DNA of 64,000 nt from Podospora bellae-mahoneyi (Eukaryota > Ascomycota > Sordariomycetes > Sordariales > Podosporaceae), in NCBI RefSeq assembly GCF_035222275.1, contig NC_085882.1:2425501-2489500 (forward strand). Direction: 5' to 3'. The notes under the pieces were generated by a model. The model was not told the DNA's origin, searched no databases, and saw nothing but the letters and a program-made list of their open reading frames with translations. Position 1 is the first letter of the stretch, and each line of letters begins with the position of its first letter. The translations under genes and the position numbers were made by a program. Shown piece after piece: positions 1 to 9,966 of the stretch.

Positions 1-230
1 ATCCTTACAATCCACACTAGCACCTAGCTCATACCACGGGGGCTCAGGCATCTCTTCACTGCCAGAGAATTGCAGTAGTCAAACCATGCCTATGCCTTGT
101 ATTTTGGTTGAAGATACTGCTCCTCCACAGCCTTAGTATCGGTTGCATGCTCAACAAGCTTGGTGCTCAAGGATACAGTTTTTACAGTTTTGGAGATAAA
201 GAATGAAGGACGATGCTAGAGAACTCCATC
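1..230 (-). pseudogene. Decayed remnant of the tandem Cys-module membrane-protein family (copy A, runs off the left edge)
   Basis: Read on the minus strand, the segment matches the extracellular cysteine module of the intact copies at 2.75-4.1 and 4.6-6.2 kb. NCKNCILEH corresponds to DCRMCIRDM and NCTACIKDN, VEEQYLQPKY to VAEREYLTPT, and AWFDYCNSL to PWLDYCESL. The matches lie in two reading frames, and one in-frame TAG separates QPKYK from AWFDYC, so it cannot encode the module as it stands. The part that would hold the stalk and membrane segment lies beyond the window. This rests on hand alignment of short motifs; the order and spacing of five motifs make chance unlikely. Confidence 0.55.
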
Positions 231-908
231 CTGGTGTTTGGTAAGCTGCGGTTTTTCTCTATAAAAATTGTCTGGCATTGGGAGGTGTCGGTATAGGCAA
301 CTTCGTCTTTATTGTCTTGAAGAAATCTTGTGTTTTGATGACACTAACTGCAGGACAAATTACAAGGGGGCGGCAGGATTTGAGCATCTTCGCCGAGCAT
401 CGATGGCTGTACAACTTCGGTAGCTGTTTTCTCGGGTTTAATCTCAATCACCGTGCTAATATCGGGTAAGAAAGCCACATGAGAAGAAGAATGGAAATAG
501 GGGCTTGGACCTCAGTATTGAATGGAATTGGTTCATGGGGTCATGTAGTTCTCCTGGATCTGCTCTTCCGGAGCCATGGCGAGAATACCCTCCAACACTG
601 ATTATCAACCGTGAGGCACAGTCGTATGTTTGTGAATGATCTTTACCAGTAATTCCAGCTCATGTTGTAACAGAACCTTTGGTTTATGCTATCAAGACAG
701 ATGCATGGAACCTGAGCTACGGAGTATAGCGCAGCTCATGCGATCTGCGCATCACCTTCTTGGGCAGCATGATACCTTCCAACAGATGTACGGCATATTT
801 TCCTTCATCGTGTTTGTTGCCATTGCCTAGCAAGCTTGTCGCCAAGGCGAGTACTCCCTCGTTTCCAAGTTACCAAATGTATCAGCATCAACACCCCCAA
901 TCTCACGA
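231..908. other. Intergenic, between copies A and B of the tandem family
   Basis: No supportable gene. Short open frames on both strands have no recognisable motif. The upstream exon of the decayed copy A would be expected near 250-450, but I could not identify it. Confidence 0.5.
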
Positions 909-1830
909 TCATTTATTGAGAACGGTCACCCTTCTCTCCTTGACCCGCAGTTGTATCAAGCTCATGCCATCGAGTTCCGGTGTCTGCTGAAGCTCTGTTG
1001 TCCCTGGTGAAACCGGAAGTTCGCAAATTTCACCAATTGTCGAGTTTGGATCCTTCTTGGCCTGTCTACGCGGCTTGGCAGTCAAAGAGTCCCCGTGAAG
1101 CTGTGCCTTGTCCCATATGCCATTGTCGGCCCTTCGCTTCCTTAGCCTTCTTCGAATCAGATAGGCTACAACTCCAAAGAGAATGAACGGTGCTATCATG
1201 GAGCCCACGATGACTCCGATCAAGGCACTTCTGCCTAATGTGCCTTCGTCGTCATTTGAGTTGGATCCGGTGACTTCGAGGGTTAAAATAATTGTTTGTA
1301 TTAGGTATGACGAGAGGTTTGGCTTACCTGGCCCGGTGGCTGTTGTTGAAGCGCCGGTCCCTGGACAAGAACATGTCAGAAAACACTCTAAAAGAGTGGG
1401 GATGATATGAACTTACTTGAGAGTGAAGCAGTAGTTGTAGCACTGTTGGAGTTGCGGAGGCTTCAGTGGCTGTAAGATAAAGGGCTCTGCTTTGGGCAAG
1501 ATCATGGTCTGGGTTGTCAAAATCGTCGAAACGTCATGGTTGAAAATCTTGATTTTAACCGATTCCGTCGTGGTCAAGGTTTTAAAGTAGTCGGCCGGGT
1601 AGGTGACATCGGATTGTGGTAAGTTGCAAAAGCCCACCCAGAGTCCGTAGTTAGGGTCGAGAAATTCTCTTTGAATGTGGAGAGATCAGAAGTGCCCACT
1701 GTGAGACATTTATACACAAGTCGTAATTCCCTCGAAAGACGTTGTAGATAGTCGACCATGCGTATGAAGTTACATTCCTCATATCAAGAAACCCAGCAAA
1801 GTCTGGTATTAGTTGGCATCAAATCGCGAC
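909..1830 (-). pseudogene. Broken copy of the Cys-module single-pass membrane-protein family (copy B)
   Basis: The last two exons look intact. A 33-nt exon (1328-1360) encodes a Ser/Thr stalk piece, and the final exon (909-1273) encodes GRSALIGVIVGSM, a hydrophobic membrane segment, basic RRRLRKRR and the cytoplasmic motif KAQLHGDS shared with copy C. The exon ahead, which should hold the cysteine module, is interrupted. NYDLCINVSQ, then REFLDPNYGLWVGFC with PADYFKTL, and then SATTTASLS are each recognisable against the other copies but lie in three different frames, with no intron of usable size to reconcile them. The upstream exon matching the intact copies was not found. A very unusual splice pattern could rescue part of it, but a pseudogene is the simpler reading. 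Confidence 0.6.
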
Positions 1831-2749
1831 CTTTGATTCAAGTCGAGACCACTCATCGCAATACATTCCAGTACAGCGATCTGGCAAGGACAGATCGTCG
1901 TTGCCAACCTGGCGCCCTACATTTTGTATGGCCATGCATTGAGCGCTCCTGTGAGGCTCATGGAAACAGAGAGGTACGGTTGATGAAAGAGAGAATTTTG
2001 GGACGAGGCTTGGGTAATAAGTCAAGTACCTACGGGCACCGACAGCTCCAATATATTGCTCCGATCACATAGATACAAGCCATACTTTCAATCACACGCC
2101 CAATACACGCAAATACTTCGCCAAAGCGCTCTTTTAGGGGTAGCCTTGTTCCAGCGATCAACGTCAACTTGCATGTAAATACGGCACCTTGCATGTTTCA
2201 TAGGTGGCCGCTTCGGCCTACTCATATAATCACCAGCCAGTGACAGCTTCAAAAGTATGCCCTGGCCATGCTTCCCATGCATCCCATACACCCGCTTACT
2301 CGTTTTCTTATGCGGCTGATGCTTGGTAATAGGAAGCTGTTGCATTGACACCTTTGTTGGGGGCCAGGCTTACCGAACTTCATATGTGTACTGTAGCAGC
2401 ACTTGGTCTGGTCGATTTTCTTTGCGGTGGGTACTTACGTGGATAGAAGATAAGGTAGGTGTCGTCTATCTATATATGTACCTTTCATCTTGTCGCGAGA
2501 AATGCATATGAGAATTGATATAGGTTACCTACCGAGGTATACTCATTAAATACCAGGAAAGCAACCGTGTGACTCCTCTCAAACCTGATATTGCTCTCAG
2601 TCATATGAGGCGGCACAGCCGTTCCCGTCATTTGTGCATAACACCCCCTTCATTATGTTCAACCTATTCTGAGCGTTACCATCCTCATGTACCCTCCTGC
2701 CCTAAAACCTTTCTCCAGTCATGATACAGAGCCACCGACTCTCAACTTT
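1831..2749. other. Intergenic, between copies B and C
   Basis: Nothing supportable. The stretch should contain the decayed 5' end and promoter of copy B and the 3' UTR of copy C. Frames on both strands here lack family motifs. Confidence 0.5.
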
Positions 2750-4097
2750 TCAAAGCATTTCACCCCTCCCACCCCCCTCCCTCTTCTCGAAATGAGCATC
2801 ACCACCATGCAGTTCATACCTCGGAAGGCCCTGACTTCCCTGAAGCTCCTTCGACATGGGCGATATAGGAAGCTCTGTCGAGTCAGAACCAAGTGGAAGC
2901 TCCCGGAAACCTGAGTCCGGTAGCTCTCGAAGCCAAGAATTTGGCAGCTCTTGCGGGGATGTTTTTGGTTTGACGGGTATAGAGTCACCATGTAGCTGTG
3001 CCTTTCCCCAGACCTCATCCTTCCCGTCGTTTGCGTCTTCGGTTCGAGCAATGGGTTCTTTTTTCCGCCGGCGTCGTATCATGAAGGCAATGGCACCCAA
3101 GAGGAGGAGTCCGCCTATTACTGAGCCTACTAGCACACCGATGAGGGAGCTTCTGTTTAGTGTAGTTGGGGGTCCGGATTGGTCGAGCTCAAGTTCTGAG
3201 ACTTTGGGGTTTCGTTAGAATGTTATCTGGCAGTGTGGTTGGTGGGTGGTTACTTACCTGACTGTGTGGCAGTTGCGGAGGTGCTAGTAGCTAGACGTGG
3301 TGGCGTTAGATGATGAAGCATGGCATTGGAATAGAGTAGACCAACTTACATGATGATAGACTCGTAGTGGTAGCATTGCTAAAAGTGGTCGAAGTTGTTT
3401 CCTGGGGATCAGTAACGTTGAAGGACTTCAGATTGGGTAGAATCCGTGTGACTGTCTCCAAAAACGAAGTGATGCTATTCGGGCCCAGTAATGTTTGTTT
3501 CCAGTAGGTCTTTGTTACAGTGTCAAAGTAATCGGCGGGAAGCACAATCATCTTGGTCGATCCACTGGTAGCTGATATCGGGATCGGCGGCAAGACTTCG
3601 CAGTAGTCCAGCCATGGTTGAAAGTTTGGCTTGATGTAACCCTTCTCGATCTCTGAATACTTGGTGTCGTTCGAGTTATCCTTGATACAAGCGGTACAAT
3701 TCCCGAAGATTGAAAGAAAGGCTGAGTCTTTTGAACACAGTTCTGCAGTTTTGCCGAGCCTTTGGGCTTCCAGATATGCGCTATCTAATGACATTCCGGG
3801 ATTCGCATTAGATACGCCATTTCTTCTCCAATTCAAGATCCAAAACTTACCGCAGAGTGAGAAGCACATAGCTGGCAGCAATTGAGATCCCTCACCCTCT
3901 TGCCGTGCTTGTAAGCCCATAGGCGATAGCTGTCGTTTTCCCATTTCCTTGGGGGTGAGAGGGCTTGTTGCGGGGTTGATGAAACTTGAGAACAGAAGCA
4001 AGGGAGAGATGGTACCGCTTACTAGGGAAACAGCATGAGCTGAAATATATGGCCAGAATACTACGTATTTCGCTGTGATCGTCGAATTCAGCTGCAT
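2750..4097 (-). CDS. Cys-module, single-pass membrane protein with Ser/Thr stalk (copy C, intact)
   Basis: Four exons close in frame: 3851-4097, 3351-3784 plus base 3350, 3258-3290 and 2750-3201, giving about 388 residues. After a hydrophobic N-terminus comes a cysteine module (CFSLC, DSAYLEAQ, LC, NC, ACIKD, PWLDYC), then a Thr/Ser-rich stalk partly encoded by the 33-nt exon. A membrane span follows (LIGVLVGSVIGG to AIAFMI), then basic RRRRKK and a cytoplasmic tail with WGKAQLHGDSIP and a late LPRYEL. The topology suggests a type I cell-surface protein; the tail motif resembles those seen in fungal stress-sensor-like membrane proteins, but no ligand or pathway can be assigned. The start at 4097 is the first Met. 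A possible in-frame 75-nt intron after codon 25 (GTAAGC to CCCAAG) leaves the extreme N-terminus uncertain. Confidence 0.7.
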
Positions 4098-4603
4098 GCA
4101 GAACGAGATGCCATTTCAGTCACGATGCATCATACATGTAAATACTCCAGCAAAGTGCAGTTTTTGGGCACAGCCTCGTCCAAGTGATCGACACTTACCT
4201 GAAATTACTGTACAACCTCGACTGCCATTGCATGAAAGATGTTGTAGATATCCAGCCAGTGGCATACCCTTATAATTTGCCGAACGGCTGTATTGTCTGC
4301 ATTTACTTTCTCGTTTCCAATCAATCCAGGTCTTGGCAACAGAGCAGTTGACCCCTTGGTTGTCGCTCTATGGCGGCCTAGGCCGTGGGCTTGAATGTAC
4401 CTGACGCTGATGTTGTTTTGGTTAGGCATTTGGATATCACACTCTTTGGCTCATACCTGAATGCTCGAATGCGAAAGCCTTGCTTCGTATTTACTCATAT
4501 GTTTTGGGTTTAGACCTTTCTTGTATGCTCATAACCTCTATCATCACCGCGTTTGCTATTATCATTATCATCAGCTCAACCATTTCCTCCCTCATTGCGC
4601 AGG
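4098..4603. other. Intergenic, promoter side of copy C
   Basis: No gene seen. It separates copy C's start from copy D's stop and should contain the copy C promoter. Confidence 0.45.
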
Positions 4604-6242
4604 TCATACCGACCTCCTCTCCTTTCTCAACTTCTCCCCACCCCCATCAAGCTCATACCTTGGAAGATCAAACGTCTTCTCCAACTCCACGACCCCCGTA
4701 GAAACCGACAACTCCCTCAATACCCTTATTTCCCTCAGCTCACAAAGCTCCCGCAAGTCACGAACCTCACGGAGAGCACGAAGTTCGCCCATCTCGGCAT
4801 GTGAAAGCCCTCTTGGCGATCCTCGAGATGATGTATCGGCCGCAAGCTCTCGAAGCCATGTGTCTAGCACTTCCGCTGGTGGTACCCTTGGTGTGAGTGG
4901 TTTGCTGTGAAGTTGAGCCTTGCCACTAGGCCAGGTATCAGAGCTTGATGGTGTTTTGCTTCGTTGTCGTTGTGAACAGATCAGGTATATGATGCCCCCT
5001 AGGAGAAATAATACTGCTATGACTGAGCCCGCGATGATTCCAGTAAGGATTGGAGTGTCTAGTGAGCTTGGGATAGGAGGAGTTGAAGAGGTTGAGGTGG
5101 GGGCCCCGGAGAGATTTGTACTAGATTTGCCAGATGTATTTGGGCCAGAGTGCTCTCCGAGTTTGAGGCAGAAATACCTGGTGAGTGTGAAGCGGTGGTT
5201 TCTGGGGAGTTTGAAGCGCCATCTCCAGAGGTATTTGAGGCAGGGGCTCGTATTGCTGTCGAGAAGCTTGTTTCAATGATTTTACCTCCGGCTTGAGACA
5301 TGTTAGGACTCGAAAAAGAAAATGTGATAAAGGGGTACTTACCCAGTGCAAAGGGAGACGCTGAGGAGCTAGCTTATTGATCGATATATGTCAGATAACA
5401 ATGGGACCAAACCCGTGGTACTGGCGCTGACATACAGGATAATGGAGCAGTGCCTCTGGCGTTGGTTGGGCTGCTCCCTGGGGAACTTGCAGGAGTGGGA
5501 GGAGAAGACGGCTCGCTAGGTAACGGAACGTCGGTTGTGATACTATTTATATTTATACCAGTGGATGGTGCAATGGGCTCTTCGTTAAGAGGCGGTGTGC
5601 TGGGTATGGGTGCTGCCCTGGGTGTTTGGGGTGAAGTGGCGGGACTGATGTCGATGACGGGTTTGTCCGTACTTTCAGGGATCTTAACGATGGTCGCTGG
5701 GGTGATTAGTGTGCTGGTTGGCATATCGGTGCTGGCCATGTACTGAACGGGTGGTAATGATTCGCAGTAGTCCAACCACGGTTGGAAAGTAGGCGTGAGA
5801 TATTCTCTTTCCGCAACCCCGTACATGCCATAGTCGCTCATGTCACGAATACACATTCTACAGTCATTGTATGAGCTGTAGAACACAGAGTCCTCTTCCT
5901 CGCACAACTCCGGATCTTTGCCAACCCTCTGCGCCTCAAGATAGGCACTATCTATTGATATATTAGTACTGTATTTTTTTTTCGTGAGCCTAGAGCCACT
6001 CACCGCAGACTGAGAAGCAGGGAGCTGGCACATGAATAATGCCCTCAGTGTACTGTCTCGTCCGCAAATTCACGGATCGTCCCCTCGGGCCTTTCCTCCC
6101 AACCTCGTGCTCCATAGAAGATGCGCCTAGGCCTGCTACAAGAGATGATGGGGGACCTGGTTACGTTAGAATGAGATACCGGAAGACAGAGAAGGGACTG
6201 CAACACACTAGATATATAATGCGAAACTGCCGCCTTGAACAT
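4604..6242 (-). CDS. Cys-module, single-pass membrane protein with Ser/Thr stalk (copy D)
   Basis: This is a paralogue of copy C with the same layout. The cysteine exon is 5436-5951 (DSAYLEAQRVG, LCEEEDS, CRMCIRD, PWLDYCESLPP, then a Pro/Ser/Thr stalk). A 30-nt exon is 5343-5372, and the last exon is 4604 to about 5154 (membrane span ILTGIIAGSVIAVLFLLGG, cytoplasmic GKAQLHSK, Arg/Leu/Glu-rich tail, LPRYEL). These joins keep phase 1 throughout and close in frame. An extra Ser/Thr-rich exon near 5170-5288 may be used alternatively. The first coding exon ends at 6004 (GRSVNLRTRQYTEG, CFSVC), but its upstream join is unresolved. The best signal-peptide-like start is MFKAAVSHYISSVLQSLLCL at 6242, which needs an intron of about 50-70 bp I could not fix. 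Confidence 0.6.
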
Positions 6243-7493
6243 GTATAGCCAGCCCCCAAGTACGTATGCGGTCTTGGGGCGGATTTTCGACGAGACGCTG
6301 AAATAAATTGCGGTGATACTACATCACCCAGCCTCCATTCATCCGGCATTGGGATATGTGATGTGCAAACCTGCAAATACCTGTAAGTGCTTCCACAAAC
6401 CTCGTATAATGGGAACAGCCTTCTCTTGATGTCAGTATTTACTTGTATAGCCTTGCAACCTTGGACGAGGAGTGTCCGAGTGATGACAGGAGAGAGGCTT
6501 GGCTATAAGCCCAGCATAAATGAAAACTTGCAACCATTTCATCCCTTCGGCTCAGCTGATCTTCTGGGAAACAGAGAGTTATTCGCTTCCGAGGATGCAA
6601 TTGCTGTCAATGCTGTGGTTACAAAGATCGAGTGCAGTCGATTTTCGACTTGGACTGTAAGTGCGTCTATAACCCCATGGCTTGGCACATCGATAGTTGA
6701 TATACCCAACCTGCAGACTGCACCGGGTTTGTGCTTTTGGTGAGAGACGCGTATCTCATCTCTCCTGTGACAATATCAGGCCCTTGATGCCACAAATAAA
6801 GAGGGAGAAGTCCCATCCAGGTTTTGTCGCGATGAAGTGGCATTGATGTTGGGCCACAAGGCTGCAGTCGAGCACCGTGTCCGCCCTTGGGTATCTGAGA
6901 TCGTTTGGTGCCTTAATGATGGTCGGCAGCTGATAAGATGTCTGAGCTTGACACGAGGATCGAAGACAATTGGTAAAAGCCGTCTCTTGGTGATGAGACG
7001 AGGTGCAAGCTCCGAGGTGCAGACCCCTTGCATCACCTGAGCATGCAGGCTGTCCGCCGGTGCTGGGCTGGCATTTCTCTGGATCGACCGGGCCGCTGCA
7101 CACTCTTTCCGTGCACCATTCAAGCTTCTGCGCTGTTTCACTCAACTCACCCTCGACAAAAACTCGGCCGCTCGTTTGCGTGTTCACAATTCGCCTTTTT
7201 CTCGACGTCTCTTTCCACCGTGTCGCTGACCGACTTTTGCATCTTTTTCCTGTTCTATACCCCACAAGCCTCTTTTTCCCCTCTCGTAGTTTTTGCCAAG
7301 CATTCTCGGATCTCGAAATTAACGTGATGCATCTCACAAACTGAAGAACAGGCGCAGCCACCTCTTGTGAGACGCGTGTCCACTGAAAGATTAATTCTAG
7401 GACACCCCTTACCAGTTGTCTCCAACCAGCTTATTAACTTGCTCGCGGGACAAAGAATACTCGAAGTCGCTTCGGCACCCGCGCGTATTCACC
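6243..7493. other. Divergent intergenic region between copy D and the 7.5-kb gene
   Basis: No gene supported. Pyrimidine-rich stretches near 7040-7330 are typical of leaders of filamentous-fungal genes and probably belong to the plus-strand gene at 7494. A short inverted repeat (GGTGAT, ATCACC) lies near 6312-6330. Confidence 0.45.
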
Positions 7494-9966
7494 ATGGCTG
7501 ACGAGGAACAACCCAAGAAGAAGAGCTTCTGGGGGCTCTTACGGGCGAAGAGCACTGCCAGTAAAATATCCAAATTTGTATGCTTCTTCACATCTCTCGA
7601 CAGACCGATGTGTGTACTAACATGATTTGAATAAGCTGGAGAAAGACCCACAACGAAGGGCAAGCACTGGGGAAGTGTACCGCCAGCGGAGGCAATCAGA
7701 GCCCGTCATCTCAGAGTTGAGGCCATCTGCCTCACGTCGGAGACCAAGGCGGACCAACCCGGATGCAACCAAGGGGAAAGGCCGGGAGGATGCATACGGC
7801 CCTTCCCACGATGCCGGACCCCTGACGGAATGGCCGCCCTCCGGCATGTCTAGCACCGAAGAGCTGAGGCTGGGTCCGGCAATGCAGCTCATCTCGAGAG
7901 GAGTCCCCGCTTTCAAGGGACACAAACGCCCAATACCGCATGTCTCGGATCACTACTATGCCATGTTCGCAACAGTAGCCGGAAACCGTGGCGAGGAGAC
8001 GGACGCTGCTAACCATCATGACTCCATGACACAGCTCATGACCCTGTGCCTTTTGGGTTCGGGCCCGGCAAGTTACCCGTGGGAGACGCTTGAACAACCC
8101 AGTTATTCATTCTGCTTTGGAAGACGCCCAGGGACCATCACTCTCAACCATTGGGCATCACTCGCGAGCGTCCTCCCAACAACTATCCCGTTGCGCGACT
8201 CAGGCATTGAGCCACGAGAGGTTGACCTCGAGACCATCTTTGCACGCATCAGAGATTTGGAAAGAGGACTGGAGGACGATGATGAGGACCTGATGTACAA
8301 AAACCTTTACCGGAGGCTACTCAGAGACCCAGACAAGCACAGAAGTCCACACAAGACACTGGACACGCAAATTATGGACTTGTTCATGGTGCTCTCACGA
8401 CCTGATTGGATCGATTTTACCAATCTAAAAAATCAGGTGGCGACCAAGTTCATCTTCGACACCAGTGCTGCCAACGCTGAGCAATATCGAAAGTTCTTCC
8501 ACCAGCTCCTCCTGAGCATTGAGTTAGATCTTCGAATCAATTCCAGACACCACATGACCGATGCCAGAGAGAGGTTACTAGCACAAATACCACCAACGAT
8601 ACAATGGAGCCTCGCCCTTGCTCGACGATGGCGCGAGAACGTCCGCGTAGAGGCCTACGGTCCAACACCCGACGATATCCGCCTCCGCTTCAAACTCAAA
8701 CGTCGTCAAGTCAAGATGCTCAAGCGTTTCGCCCAAATGATGAAGTGGCCCAATCTTTCCGAAACCCTGCGTGAGCTCAAACAACGAGATGAAGACTGCG
8801 TCCTCGATCTTGTCAGCTCCCACGCCATGGCCTTCTTCAGCGGGCTTGTCCTCCCGGGCCCTACTTTCCCTTTTCTTATAATGAATTCCCTGCTTGACAT
8901 TGATCCAGACAGAGCCACTGACGATTTGGCTCTACTGACTCACATTCACCCCAGCTGTGGCTTCCAGTACCGTAACAGTTATACTTACTGGACCGCCACT
9001 TCCATCGTAGGCAAAGTACTCGCACCTACCTGCCGCTCATTAGGAGGCTGGGTCGGGCCGGCTCGTCCAACTGGCGATCTTGCCCGCTCTCAAATAGCAC
9101 GTATTCGATCCCGACGACCCCCTAACAAGGTAACACCGGAGGATATCCGGTCTATGTCTGAGCGGTCTGATCCCCTCGGCCCCCCAACACAAGTCTTCCC
9201 AGTCAGCGAATATGCCCTGGTAGCCCCCGACCGCGACGAAGACGGCTACCTTGCCGATCTAGTCCGCATCGAACTCCTCAACCTCCGTCCTGCCGGACCA
9301 AACAATAACACCCGCCCCAACACTCCTCGATCAACCAATACCAAGTCCGACACCTCCAGCCCACCAAAGTGGTACGACGCCAGCATCCAATTCGCCATCG
9401 ATGGTGTTTCCTGGCCTTTACGACTCACCTTTGACGTGAGCTTCATCAGCGCCTGGCCTTGTACCGACGGTCCTCATCCATTGTTCTTCGACTATGTATA
9501 CACACCAGTCAAAGCGGATGAGCTGGTCAAAGTGCGAGACTGGCCTGGGGTGTTTGGAACCGGGGCAGGAACTCACAGTCATGGGCAGAACGAGAGAAAC
9601 GCGAGGAGCTTATCGCCCACGACCCCTGGACAGGGGGCAAGTGGCGGACATACCAACCAAGGGAGAACGGGGGTGTCAAGTCCGAGTACTTTGAGTGGCG
9701 GGGATGATGAGAAGGTGCTGGTGGTGGAGGCATTTGGGGTGCCGGATAATGAGGTTCTGGCTAGGGCTTGGTGCGCGCATTGGGGATTGAGTGCGGTTGT
9801 GGCGGATTTGGGGAAGACCTGGTATGTTTTTATCTCTTACAGTTACTATTCCATGTGGTGCTAATATGGGTATAGTATGGCCTGTGCAATCAGAGAGGCA
9901 TACGCAGCTACAGTCACGGTAGTGATCTTGGTGGACGATGACCAAGATAACCGACGGGATGATTAG
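7494..9966 (+). CDS. Conserved-looking protein of unknown function, about 780 residues
   Basis: Three exons close in frame: 7494-7577, 7636-9821 and 9876-9966. Both introns have GT-AG ends (GTATGC to AATAAG, GTATGT to GTATAG). The start ATG has a CACC context and gives MADEEQPKKKSFWGLL; the N-terminus is Lys/Arg- and Ser-rich (RRASTGEVYRQRRQSEP), suggesting a disordered, phosphorylatable region. The middle (about 100-560) is folded-looking, with charged helices (IRDLERGLEDDDEDLM) and a hydrophobic patch (MAFFSGLVLPGPTFPFLI). The C-terminal part contains VSWPLRLTFDVSFISAWPC, a Gly/Ser/Thr-rich linker and a final hydrophobic-acidic tail. I do not recognise the family and assign no function. Codon use and splice quality argue that it is a real gene. 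Confidence 0.85.
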
